Part shown: one piece after another, positions 8,825 to 17,419 of the stretch
Position numbering within the stretch: position 1 is the stretch's first letter
How the letters are laid out: every line of letters begins with the position of its first letter
DNA from: Thalassarchaeum sp002495735
GTDB taxonomy: Archaea > Thermoplasmatota > Poseidoniia > Poseidoniales > Thalassarchaeaceae
Assembly (NCBI GenBank): GCA_937911265.1
Contig: CALDRG010000023.1
Span: 1 to 64,000 of the forward strand
Direction of reading: 5' to 3'
DNA: 64,000 nt
The notes under the pieces: model-generated
Told to the model about the DNA's origin: nothing
Databases searched by the model: none
The model's input: only the letters and a program-made list of their open reading frames with translations
Translations under genes and position numbers: made by a program

Positions 8825-10476
8825 ATCTCCAGCCCACATGCTGCCTTCATTAGGCCGAGGAAAGGCGGACTGGGTCTGCCCGGGCGCGATTTGAACTCGG
8901 GATGGTACTGAGTCCCGACGAAATAGGGATGGTCATCGAGCTCCATTATCTCGCAACGCTGCCCAGTCTCGTCCTTGCCCACATATCTTAGGCCGGCACT
9001 TTCAATCTGTTCGATTAGTTCGGGATTGACCTCGTAACGGTGGCGGTGGCGCTCATCTACATGATCGGCGCCGCCATACAGCCGACGCATCTTGCAATCA
9101 TCGACAAGGAACGGAGTGGGTTTTGTCCCCAGACGCATGGTGCCTCCCATATGGGTCTTGGAAATCTCCGGCATGAAGACTACAGCCGGGTGAGGGGTGT
9201 CTTCGTCAAACTCTGTCGAATTCGCCCCTTCCATCCCGAGGACGTTGCGGCAGAACTCGATGGTAGCTACCTGTAGACCTAGGCAAACTCCGAGGTACGG
9301 TACCAAGTTCTTCCTCGCGAACTCAGCTGCCTTGATCTTGCCTTCTATCCCTCTGCCTCCGAACCCTCCAGGGACAAGAATGCCGTCTGCACCCCTGAGG
9401 AGTTCCCATGCTTTCGCGTGGGCCTCGGAGTCGGAGGCAGCAGTCGCATCATCTAGGTCGGCTGATTCTATCCAGTCGATGACGAGCTTTCGATTGACTG
9501 CATAGGAAGAGTGCTGCAGGGCCTTGATGACGCTCAGGTACGAGTCCGACAGGCCGGTGTACTTCCCCACCATAGCGATGTGAATCTCCTCTTCGACGTT
9601 GTCAACGCGGTCTGCCATCGCCTTCCACTCAACGAGCAGAGGACGTTCTGCGACTAGCTCGAAGCCGAAACGCTCGGCTAATACTTCACTGACACCCTGT
9701 TCCTCAAACATGAGAGGAACTCGGTAAATGTTCGAGGAGTCATGAGCGGACACCACTGCCTCCTTTGAGACATGGCAGAATGCGGCAAGTTTCGAACGCG
9801 TATCATCGTGCAGTGGGTTTGCCGATCTGCAAACGAGTATGTCGGGGATGATTCCCAGCCCGCGCAATTCCTTCACGGTGTGCTGAGTCGGTTTGGTTTT
9901 CTGTTCGCCGACCGGCCCCATCACAGGGACCAGACTGACATGGACAAAGCAGATGTTATCCCTGCCAACTCTGAACTGGAACTGCCTGAGAGCCTCGATG
10001 AAAGGAGCACTTTCGATGTCACCAACGGTCCCCCCCAACTCTATCACACAGGCGTCGGGAGTACCGTTGTTACCATCACTAGACTGGTGCGCGACCCTTT
10101 CAATCCACTCCTGAATCTCATCGGTGATGTGGGGGATGACCTGTACGGTCTTGCCGAGATAGTCTCCCCTCCGTTCGCGCTCGACTACTGTGGCGTACAC
10201 CTTACCTGTGGTGATGTTGTTGTCCTTTGTCAGAGCTATGTCTAGGAATCTCTCGTAGTTACCTAGGTCTAAGTCGACTTCTCCCCCGTCATCGAGCACG
10301 AAGACCTCTCCGTGCTCGAACGGACTCATGGTCCCAGCATCGACATTGAGATAGGGATCTATCTTCACCGAAGTGACGCGCAGTCCAGCGGATTTGAGCA
10401 GGACGCCTATGCTGCTCGCAGTGACTCCCTTACCGAGTCCTGACAGCACACCCCCCGTGACTACGACATATTTCAT
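8821..10476 (-). CDS. pyrG: CTP synthase
   Basis: The protein makes CTP from UTP, ATP and glutamine. The N-terminal amidoligase domain begins MKYVVVTGGVLSGLGKG, and the C-terminal class I glutamine amidotransferase domain contains the nucleophile motif GVCLGLQ and the His of TQYHPEF. I chose the ATG at 10476 because this is where the family's conserved N-terminus begins; the frame is open a further 12 codons upstream to another ATG at 10512. With this start the product is 551 aa, close to the usual length. It converges on the NAD-kinase-like gene with a 4-bp overlap. Confidence 0.96.
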   Translation of the reverse strand: MKYVVVTGGVLSGLGKGVTASSIGVLLKSAGLRVTSVKIDPYLNVDAGTMSPFEHGEVFVLDDGGEVDLDLGNYERFLDIALTKDNNITTGKVYATVVERERRGDYLGKTVQVIPHITDEIQEWIERVAHQSSDGNNGTPDACVIELGGTVGDIESAPFIEALRQFQFRVGRDNICFVHVSLVPVMGPVGEQKTKPTQHTVKELRGLGIIPDILVCRSANPLHDDTRSKLAAFCHVSKEAVVSAHDSSNIYRVPLMFEEQGVSEVLAERFGFELVAERPLLVEWKAMADRVDNVEEEIHIAMVGKYTGLSDSYLSVIKALQHSSYAVNRKLVIDWIESADLDDATAASDSEAHAKAWELLRGADGILVPGGFGGRGIEGKIKAAEFARKNLVPYLGVCLGLQVATIEFCRNVLGMEGANSTEFDEDTPHPAVVFMPEISKTHMGGTMRLGTKPTPFLVDDCKMRRLYGGADHVDERHRHRYEVNPELIEQIESAGLRYVGKDETGQRCEIMELDDHPYFVGTQYHPEFKSRPGRPSPPFLGLMKAACGLEI

Positions 10477-10584
10477 GCAATCAACGGGGTTTGAAGCCGT
10501 TGAGCCTCTCATATCAAGGTTGGCTACGCGACTCGGTGACCCGAACTACTCCATGTTCAAGTATCGTCTGAATAACCGGAGTGC

Positions 10585-11544
10585 ATGGTCGAACCTCCCG
10601 GAGACAGAATTCTGGTAACCGGTGCTCTGGGGCAAATCGGAACTGACCTGGTCGGGGCCTTGAGGGATCGGCACGGTAGTGACTCGGTAATCGCCTCGGA
10701 TGTTCGCGAGGTGCCCGGGCATCCATTGCTTGAGGGCGGTCCGTTCCGACTACTCAGCGTACTAGACGGGGATGGCATGGACTCGGTGGTAAGGGAGGAG
10801 GAAGTCGGTGAGATATACCACCTCGCTGCGATTCTTTCGGCCACCGGAGAGGAGAAACCTGAACTGTGCCAGAGGGTCAACGTCGGCGGTACCATCACCG
10901 TGTTGGAGACCGCCAAGGAATACGGCCTGAGAGTATTCTCACCGTCTTCGATAGCGGTCTTCGGCCCCGATGCCCCAAGAACCGCTCCGCAAGTGACGCC
11001 ACTCAACCCTACCACCACCTACGGCATGACCAAAGTCACTGGGGAGGTGATGGCACTGAACTACTGGAAGCAGTACGGCGTGGACGCCCGAGGGATTCGG
11101 TACCCAGGTTTGATTTCTTGGAAATCACCACCTGGAGGGGGAACTACCGATTATGCAGTAGAGATCTTCCATGCCGCACTCAATGAGAGGCATTACGACT
11201 GCTTCGTTGGCCCCGATACTAGACTTCCCATGATGTACATCGACGATGCCATCAGGGGTACGATGGAACTGATGGAGGCCCCCACTGACTCTATTGGACC
11301 GTCCAGGGGCGGATACAACCTCTCTGGGATGTCTTTCACCGCTGGAGATCTGGCTAATGCGATATCGGATAGAGTGGATGGCTTCACCTGCGAGTTCAAG
11401 CCCGACGAGCGCCAACAGTACGCCGACTCCTGGCCCGATGATGTTGACGATTCGACCGCTCGTGAGGATTGGGGCTGGAAAGCTGAATACGACTTGGGCC
11501 GGATGGTCAACGAGATGTTGGACAGGCTGAATGATCAGTCCTGA
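10585..11544 (+). CDS. tdh: L-threonine 3-dehydrogenase, short-chain (epimerase-like) type
   Basis: The 319-aa protein has an N-terminal Rossmann motif GALGQIG (13-19), a YxxxK catalytic pair (Y146, K150) and, after it, the segment PPGGGTTDYAVEIFHAA. That segment is a hallmark of SDR-type L-threonine dehydrogenases such as those of Thermoplasma and Flavobacterium, and separates them from sugar epimerases. The reaction oxidises threonine to 2-amino-3-ketobutyrate with NAD. The usual partner, 2-amino-3-ketobutyrate CoA ligase, is not in the window. The 3' end overlaps the convergent thermosome gene by 10 bp. Confidence 0.87.
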   Translation: MVEPPGDRILVTGALGQIGTDLVGALRDRHGSDSVIASDVREVPGHPLLEGGPFRLLSVLDGDGMDSVVREEEVGEIYHLAAILSATGEEKPELCQRVNVGGTITVLETAKEYGLRVFSPSSIAVFGPDAPRTAPQVTPLNPTTTYGMTKVTGEVMALNYWKQYGVDARGIRYPGLISWKSPPGGGTTDYAVEIFHAALNERHYDCFVGPDTRLPMMYIDDAIRGTMELMEAPTDSIGPSRGGYNLSGMSFTAGDLANAISDRVDGFTCEFKPDERQQYADSWPDDVDDSTAREDWGWKAEYDLGRMVNEMLDRLNDQS

Positions 11545-13238
11545 TTCTCCATCTCACTCTGCCAGTCAGGAGTCTGAGCGTCTTGCTTGGCCCAGAGCAC
11601 ATCATCAATCCTCAGCACGCTGTTGGCAGCCTCGGTGGCTCCCGCAAGAGCATGGTGAGCGACAAACAGCAGGTCGAACACTCCGACCTTATCCATTCTC
11701 ACCTTGTTCCCTGATGCCACATCCATCCCTATCCACGCACCTTCCTCGGCGGATTCAGTCTGGGCTGCAGACAACTCGAGAATCTCATCTATTGGGTCGA
11801 GCCCGGAGTTCTCGGCGAGAGTTCTAGGCACAATCTCGAGAGCGGCCGCGAAAGCCTCTATGGCTAACTGTTCACGACCGGCCTGACTTGGAGCGAAAGC
11901 TCGCAGATGCCGAGCTAAGTGTGTCTGAGTCGCCCCTCCTCCAGGTAGCATGCGCGAGTCGGTTGAGAGCCTGTGAGCAACCCCTAGGGCGTCGTCAAAG
12001 GTACGCTCGACCTCTTCTCTGACAGAAGGAGAGGAGCCCCGTATCAGAACCGTAACTGCTCCGCCTTCGGAACCTTCGATGTGAGTGTGCTTGACTCCAG
12101 AGTAGGAACGCTCCGAGCGGGAACTGTAAGTGCCGATGTCCTTGTCTTTGACCCTCTTGGAGTCGCGGACCATCACAGAGCCGGTGATTCTTGCCAATCT
12201 CTCAAGGTCATCGCGATCGTAACGCCGATACGCCGTGATACCGGCGTCGGTCAGCATGGTAGTAGCGTCTTCGGCAATACCGTCGCGGACAATTAGAAGG
12301 TCGACACCGAGTGAGACCAGAAGATCGACCTGCTCACGCATGCGCTCCCTAGCCCGCTCGTGAAATCCTCTCAATACCTCCGTACTGGTGACTTCGATTG
12401 AGGCCTCAAAATCGAGTTTGGGATTCTCCATACCTCCATCGATGATGGCTATCCGACCTCCGTCGGTTTTGGCCACTGATGCCACGTCCATCCTAGATTT
12501 AGGTAGAACGAGGCCGTGTACGATCTCAGAGTCCAACACACCACCGTCCTTGATTAGTAGACGTTTCACCCGTAGCCTCTCGAGATCTTGGCCACCGTTT
12601 TCACCGGCGAGTGCCTCAGCGGCCTCGATAGCCAGATCCGTCAGGTGTCGGCTGACAACTGAGTCGACCTTCCCGGAAATCGAAGTGGCTACAGCCGCAC
12701 GCATCTCGAAATCATTCTTGGGAATACGTGAGATCCGCTCCATCTCATCGAGCGCCTCTGCCAGAGCAATCTGATACCCGTTCATGATAATTGACGGGTG
12801 CACACCGGAGCGAACCAGCTCAAGCGCGTTCTGTAGTAACTCGGAGGTCAGGATTACCGTGGTCGTAGTGCCATCGCGAGCAGCACGGTCCTGAGCCGAC
12901 GAGGTTGATATCAGCAGTCGAGCCGTAGGATGCTCCACCTTGGCAGTCTCCAGCACGGTGACGCCATCGTTGGTTATCGTTGTCGAACCACCGTCCTCCA
13001 CCAGCATCTTGTCCAGACCGTGTGGACCGAGCGTCGAACGGACCGCTTCTGCAAGCGCAGATGCGGCCTTGACGTTGTCGACCAGAGCTGAGCGCCCGTG
13101 CAGGCGGTCGGTGTCCTCTAGGGCCACATCATGCTCTGACCCGACCATGCTGAGTTGCCGAATGACAGTCTTGCTTTGAACCCGTCCGTTCGGCACGACA
13201 TAGACTGATTCTCGTGCATGCGTAACCGTGCGGTTCAT
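11535..13238 (-). CDS. Thermosome subunit (group II chaperonin)
   Basis: The product is a group II (CCT/thermosome) chaperonin subunit that folds proteins in a double ring using ATP. Visible signatures are VRSTLGPHGLDKMLV near the N-terminus, the phosphate loop RDGTTTTVIL, and a C-terminal region with GGGATQ and EAFAAALEIVPRTLAENSG. I placed the start at the ATG at 13238, which leaves a normal short N-terminal strand (VYVVPNGRVQSK). The frame is open further to 13289, but that start would run through the divergent gene's promoter and start codon. It is divergent from the Hsp20-like/dnaK pair with a 50-bp gap. The C-terminus lacks the GGM-repeat tail of many archaeal subunits and ends in acidic residues. 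Confidence 0.94.
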   Translation of the reverse strand: MNRTVTHARESVYVVPNGRVQSKTVIRQLSMVGSEHDVALEDTDRLHGRSALVDNVKAASALAEAVRSTLGPHGLDKMLVEDGGSTTITNDGVTVLETAKVEHPTARLLISTSSAQDRAARDGTTTTVILTSELLQNALELVRSGVHPSIIMNGYQIALAEALDEMERISRIPKNDFEMRAAVATSISGKVDSVVSRHLTDLAIEAAEALAGENGGQDLERLRVKRLLIKDGGVLDSEIVHGLVLPKSRMDVASVAKTDGGRIAIIDGGMENPKLDFEASIEVTSTEVLRGFHERARERMREQVDLLVSLGVDLLIVRDGIAEDATTMLTDAGITAYRRYDRDDLERLARITGSVMVRDSKRVKDKDIGTYSSRSERSYSGVKHTHIEGSEGGAVTVLIRGSSPSVREEVERTFDDALGVAHRLSTDSRMLPGGGATQTHLARHLRAFAPSQAGREQLAIEAFAAALEIVPRTLAENSGLDPIDEILELSAAQTESAEEGAWIGMDVASGNKVRMDKVGVFDLLFVAHHALAGATEAANSVLRIDDVLWAKQDAQTPDWQSEMENQD

Positions 13239-13257
13239 ATACGGCAGCACTATCGTA

Positions 13258-13265
13258 CTATACAA
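13258..13265. promoter_or_regulatory. Candidate shared TATA element of the chaperone island
   Basis: The sequence CTATACAA reads as a TATA-like box on both strands. Its centre is about 27 nt before the ATG at 13289 (plus strand), the spacing expected for a leaderless archaeal mRNA. It is about 23 nt before the ATG at 13238 (minus strand), so it may serve both directions. The plus-strand assignment is the stronger one. Confidence 0.45.
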
Positions 13266-13275
13266 CCTCAGGTTG
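13263..13275. promoter_or_regulatory. Perfect 13-bp inverted repeat, candidate chaperone operator
   Basis: CAACCT-C-AGGTTG is a perfect palindrome with 6-bp arms. It overlaps the end of the TATA-like element and lies between that element and the Hsp20-like start codon. A repressor bound here would block promoter use, as known for archaeal heat-shock repressors of the Phr type. The regulator is not identified in this window. Confidence 0.4.
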
Positions 13276-13288
13276 AGTAGTGGTATCA

Positions 13289-13888
13289 ATGGCTGACAGC
13301 GAGCGTGATGAGTGGGCTGACGACATGTTTGCTGAGATGGCGAGGATGTTCGAGCAGATGGGGATGCCCATCGACGTCAAGGCGCTTGAGGAGATGATGA
13401 AGAAGGTCATGGATCAGTTTGAGCAGATGGGCATTGACCCTACCAAGATCTCTCACTCACAATTCAAGGTTGAATCCAACACTGATTCCGAAGAACTACG
13501 TCGGATGATGGATTCGATGATGAACAGCCCTGGGGGATTCTCAGACCTGTTCAAGAAGATGGGCGTCAATATCGAGGTAGAGGGTTCAGTCGAGCAGGTG
13601 GAGGCAGAGGTAGAGGAGCACGAGGAGCACGAGGTCTCAGATCTGCCCGACGAGGATGTCTATGTGCATGGCAGCACGATGGCCGTCACCATAGATATCT
13701 CTAGGATCCTCGACGTCAGGTCCGAGGACATCGAACTTGTACTCAGTAGCGGCGGCGAGGTGCTGCAACTGATGAGGCGAACCCAAACACGGCCTCTCAA
13801 GCGCTTCATACTCCCAGATGCAGCGAATCAGATTCGCGAGTGGCAACTGAACAACGGCATCCTAGACATTACATTCGATTTGGCATAG
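13289..13888 (+). CDS. Hsp20/alpha-crystallin-like protein with Met-rich N-terminus, upstream of dnaK
   Basis: The roughly 199-aa protein has a Met-rich, amphipathic N-terminal part (about 1-90, with MARMFEQMGM and MDSMMNSPGG), an acidic linker of EVEEHEEHE type, and a C-terminal beta-rich domain (about 120-199) that resembles an Hsp20-like fold by pattern. It occupies the place where grpE often sits, 30 bp before dnaK, but shows no GrpE signature. I chose the ATG at 13289 over a GTG at 13280 because the TATA-like box fits a leaderless start there. A substrate-holding co-chaperone role is inference from context. The assignment to Hsp20 is tentative. Confidence 0.7.
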   Translation: MADSERDEWADDMFAEMARMFEQMGMPIDVKALEEMMKKVMDQFEQMGIDPTKISHSQFKVESNTDSEELRRMMDSMMNSPGGFSDLFKKMGVNIEVEGSVEQVEAEVEEHEEHEVSDLPDEDVYVHGSTMAVTIDISRILDVRSEDIELVLSSGGEVLQLMRRTQTRPLKRFILPDAANQIREWQLNNGILDITFDLA

Positions 13889-13905
13889 AGCCGAACGGAA
13901 TCATT

Positions 13906-13910
13906 GGAGG
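13906..13910 (+). promoter_or_regulatory. Ribosome binding site deciding the dnaK start
   Basis: GGAGG lies 8 nt before the ATG at 13919 and supports that codon over a TTG at 13904, which would overlap the site itself. Confidence 0.6.
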
Positions 13911-13918
13911 AATTGAGA

Positions 13919-15799
13919 ATGAGCGAACCAGTAATCGGAATTGACCTTGGAACAACTAACAGCTGCGTTGCTACCCTTGAGGGCGGACAAGCGGTGGTGA
14001 TTCCGAACTCGGAGGGCTCCCGCACCACTCCCAGCGTTGTGGCCTTCGCCAAGGATGGCGAGCGGCTGGTTGGCATCACCGCGAAGCGCCAAGCAGTTAC
14101 CAACTCCGACAGGACCATACTCTCCGTCAAGAGAGAGATGGGGACTGATTGGAGCAAGAAAATCGATGATGACGAATACACACCTCAGGAGGTCTCCGCA
14201 TTCGTGCTTCAGAAGTTGAAGTCCGATGCTGAGGAGTACCTAGGCAGGGAAGTGAAGCAGGCAGTTATCACCTGTCCGGCGTACTTCACTGACGCACAGA
14301 GGAAGGCCACTCAAGACGCTGGTAGAATCGCCGGTCTCGAGGTACTAAGAATCATCAACGAGCCTACTGCGGCGGCACTCGCCTATGGCGTCGACAAGGA
14401 GGAGGACCAGACCATCCTTGTGTTTGACCTCGGAGGCGGTACCTTCGACGTATCCATCCTCGAGATCTACCAAGTCGATGGACAGCCCCAGATTGAGGTC
14501 AAGGCGACCAGCGGTGACAACAGACTGGGAGGGGACGACTTCGACGAAGTGGTGATAGACTGGATCGTCTCAGAATACAAGAAGTCCTCAGGAATCGACC
14601 TCTCGAAGGATATGCAGGCAATGAGTCGGCTGCGAGAAGCGGCAGAGAAGGCCAAGATAGAACTCTCAGGAACTAATTCGACGCAGGTCAACTTACCTTT
14701 CATCACCATGAGGGACGGTCAGCCGGAGCACCTGGATATGACCCTTTCACGGGCTAAGTTTGACGACCTCACCGCAGACCTGATCAAGATGACGATGAAG
14801 CCGACGCGCCGAGCCATGAAGGACGCCGGCGTCAAGGCCGGCGACATCGATAAAATCCTCCTAGTCGGTGGCTGTACTCGCATTCCTGCGGTGCAGGAAG
14901 CCATCGAGAAAGAGACTGGTAAACCTCCGTTCAAAGGCATCAATCCCGACGAGGCTGTCGCTGTGGGAGCCGCACTCCAAGCTGGCATCATAGTCGGCGA
15001 CGAGGGAGTCACAGATGTCCTACTTCTGGATGTCACTCCATTGACTCTTGGAATCGAGACACTTGGTGGTGTAATGACTACGATGATTGAGCGCAATACT
15101 ACGATTCCGACACGTCGCTCAGAGACCTTCTCCACCGCTGCTGATAATCAGCCAGCAGTAGAGGTCCATGTGCTACAGGGTGAGCGCGAGTTCGCCAAGG
15201 ACAACACTACTCTCGGGCGCTTCCATTTGATGGGCATCCCATCGGCACCACGTGGTATCCCCCAGATCGAGGTTACCTTCGACATAGACGCCAATGGCAT
15301 TGTCGATGTCTCCGCCAAAGACCTAGGAACGGGTACAGAGCAGTCAATAAAGATCGAGAGTCAGACCTCTTTGTCTGAAGACGATATCAAGCAGAAGGTC
15401 GCTGATGCGGAGAAGTTCGCCAAGCAGGATAAGCGGCGAAGGGTTGGCATTGAGCTCATCAACTCGGCCGACAGTATTGCCTACCAGACCAAGCGGATGC
15501 TCGAGGACGCTGCTGAGAAAGTCAGCGATCTCGACGCCGAACCAGTCCACTCTAAGCTCGATGAATTGAGGGCGCTGATAACCAAGGAGGACGGTGAGAC
15601 TGCCATAGATGTCGAGGATCTCGACGAGGCTGCTGTTCAAACCAAGATTAGTGAACTCGAGCAGGAGATGCATGGTATCTCAACCAAGCTGTACGAGGCC
15701 GCCGCCGCCGAGATGTCCGAACAGCAGGACGGGGAAAGCGACGAAGATATCGTTGAGGCCGACTTTGAGGTCGTTGATTCGGACGACGAAGACGAGTGA
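13919..15799 (+). CDS. dnaK: Chaperone DnaK (Hsp70)
   Basis: This Hsp70 starts MSEPVIGIDLGTTNSC, with the phosphate-1 loop GIDLGTTNS, the phosphate-2 loop VFDLGGGTFDVS and the adenosine motif LLVGGCTRIPAVQ. The substrate-binding domain follows the DVTPLTLGIETLGG linker region, and the acidic C-terminus ends in DSDDEDE. Length (about 626 aa) is normal. Its usual partners DnaJ and GrpE are not in the window, and the preceding gene is an Hsp20-like protein. DnaK in mesophilic archaea is thought to come from bacteria. A GGAGG site 8 nt upstream fixes the start. It converges with pepA, one base between stops. Confidence 0.97.
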   Translation: MSEPVIGIDLGTTNSCVATLEGGQAVVIPNSEGSRTTPSVVAFAKDGERLVGITAKRQAVTNSDRTILSVKREMGTDWSKKIDDDEYTPQEVSAFVLQKLKSDAEEYLGREVKQAVITCPAYFTDAQRKATQDAGRIAGLEVLRIINEPTAAALAYGVDKEEDQTILVFDLGGGTFDVSILEIYQVDGQPQIEVKATSGDNRLGGDDFDEVVIDWIVSEYKKSSGIDLSKDMQAMSRLREAAEKAKIELSGTNSTQVNLPFITMRDGQPEHLDMTLSRAKFDDLTADLIKMTMKPTRRAMKDAGVKAGDIDKILLVGGCTRIPAVQEAIEKETGKPPFKGINPDEAVAVGAALQAGIIVGDEGVTDVLLLDVTPLTLGIETLGGVMTTMIERNTTIPTRRSETFSTAADNQPAVEVHVLQGEREFAKDNTTLGRFHLMGIPSAPRGIPQIEVTFDIDANGIVDVSAKDLGTGTEQSIKIESQTSLSEDDIKQKVADAEKFAKQDKRRRVGIELINSADSIAYQTKRMLEDAAEKVSDLDAEPVHSKLDELRALITKEDGETAIDVEDLDEAAVQTKISELEQEMHGISTKLYEAAAAEMSEQQDGESDEDIVEADFEVVDSDDEDE

Positions 15800-15800
15800 C

Positions 15801-17324
15801 TCAGTCATCTGTGATGAGCCGGTGCAGGGTCCTTACATGGACTCCTGAAACTCCGAATTCGAATAGCGGATTTGCACCCTCGGAGCGAGCCTTAGAACCC
15901 GGGCCCCAAGCGGTCCCGGCGATGTCGAGGTGCACCCAAGGAATCTTATCTGCGTCCTCATCATAGTCACGGTGCGGCACGAAGTACTCGAGGAACGAGG
16001 CCGCGGTGTTCGCCGAGCCGGCGCTACCTCCAATCGAGCCGTTGCGTATATCGGCGAACGCTGAGTCAGTCATGTATTTCCTAAACTGGGCATTCAGTGG
16101 CATTTTCCAGACTGACTCACCCGACCTATTGGCAGCCTTCCTGACACGCTTTCCGATGCCCTCGTCGTTTGCCCACATGCCTGTAATCTGGTTGCCCAGT
16201 GCGACTACGATAGCACCTGTCAGGGTCGCAAGGTCGACGATGTACTCTGGGTCGAATTCGCCAGCCTTCCATAGCCCATCAGCGAGTACGTTGCGCCCCT
16301 CGGCGTCAGTGCTGAACACCTCAATGGTCTTCCCTGAGTACGTCTTGAACACGTCACCGGGGCGGTATGCTCCCGACCCGGGCATGTTCTCAGCTAGGCA
16401 GGCCAGTCCGTTCACACGACGCTCGTAACCAGTCGCGTGCAAGGCCTCCATGAGGCCGAACACTGTGGCTGCCCCACACATGTCGTACTTCATGTCCCAC
16501 ATTCCGCTTGAGGGCTTGATTGAGATTCCACCAGTGTCGAAGGTGATTCCCTTTCCAACTATGCAGGGTCTCTGGACATCATCGTCGGCATCAGGATTGA
16601 GTGTGAACAGCACCATGCAAGGCTTCCTGTCACTGCCCTTGCCTACGTTGATCAGGCCACCCATACCGAGCTCACGTAACTTGTCCCAGTCGTAGACCTC
16701 GACTACGACGTTGTCTTTGTTCTCTGCCCACTCGACAGCCCTGCGGGCGTATTCCATCGGGTACAGCACGTTTGCTGGCTCGTTGCCGAGGTCGCGAGCG
16801 AGATGGACCCCGCCTACAACCGAGTGTATTCTGGAGAGTCCGTCTGCGAGCGCATCTTGGTGGCGTGCGCTGGCTTGAAAGTCAGTCGACCACGGCTCGG
16901 TGACATGCTCGTCATCGACCCCCTGGTGCTCGAGGAACTCGTAGTCGCGCAGCATCATGCCCTCAGCGAAGTCGAGCATGCGCTCGCTTGACCAACCTGA
17001 GGTGAAGCGTACAGTCAGTGCTAGCCCATTCTTCTTAGAGAGAGCAGCCATAACGCGGGCACCGATGTTCCGGGCCCTCCTGTGCCCGAACTCAGTCTTC
17101 TTTCCCATGCCTGCCAGTAGCACCCTGCACCCGGGGGTCCAGACCGCCATTCGCTGACCCTTCTTTCCTTTGAAGTCGTCAGAGGCTATCGCCTCCCTGA
17201 CTAGGCTTCGCTGACTCCGACTCAGCCCCGAAAGGGCGTTGTTTGGAGCCTTACTGACGCCCTCAAAGAGAGGTAGTAGCAGTTGTTTTCCGACTTCTTC
17301 GAATTCGCTGTCGTTCCATTCCAT
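15801..17324 (-). CDS. pepA: Leucyl aminopeptidase (M17 family)
   Basis: The enzyme removes N-terminal residues from peptides in the cytosol with two bound metals. The metal and active-site signatures are clear: GKGITFDTGGISIKPSSGMW with the catalytic Lys and Asp, and the family motif STDAEGRNVLADGLW. The ATG at 17324 (MEWNDSEFEE) is chosen because the open frame upstream of it (to 17567) runs into the neighbouring peptidase gene and has no family character. With this start the product is about 507 aa, usual for the family. An AT-rich stretch with a TATA-like box lies just upstream. It probably works on peptides released by the secreted M14 peptidase encoded next door. Confidence 0.95.
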   Translation of the reverse strand: MEWNDSEFEEVGKQLLLPLFEGVSKAPNNALSGLSRSQRSLVREAIASDDFKGKKGQRMAVWTPGCRVLLAGMGKKTEFGHRRARNIGARVMAALSKKNGLALTVRFTSGWSSERMLDFAEGMMLRDYEFLEHQGVDDEHVTEPWSTDFQASARHQDALADGLSRIHSVVGGVHLARDLGNEPANVLYPMEYARRAVEWAENKDNVVVEVYDWDKLRELGMGGLINVGKGSDRKPCMVLFTLNPDADDDVQRPCIVGKGITFDTGGISIKPSSGMWDMKYDMCGAATVFGLMEALHATGYERRVNGLACLAENMPGSGAYRPGDVFKTYSGKTIEVFSTDAEGRNVLADGLWKAGEFDPEYIVDLATLTGAIVVALGNQITGMWANDEGIGKRVRKAANRSGESVWKMPLNAQFRKYMTDSAFADIRNGSIGGSAGSANTAASFLEYFVPHRDYDEDADKIPWVHLDIAGTAWGPGSKARSEGANPLFEFGVSGVHVRTLHRLITDD

Positions 17325-17354
17325 GAATATCGCCAAAGTCTCCGATTCGGTAGT

Positions 17355-17361
17355 GATATAC
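17355..17361 (-). promoter_or_regulatory. Candidate TATA box for pepA
   Basis: On the minus strand GTATATC is centred about 34 nt before the pepA ATG, in an AT-rich gap (17325-17419). This predicts a very short leader of several nucleotides. A second AT-rich run further upstream (near 17405-17417) is an alternative. Confidence 0.4.
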
Positions 17362-17419
17362 AAAGAATTGCTTTTGAAAGATGAAGTTTCAAGACCATTT
17401 CTAAAAAGAAAATATGTAA

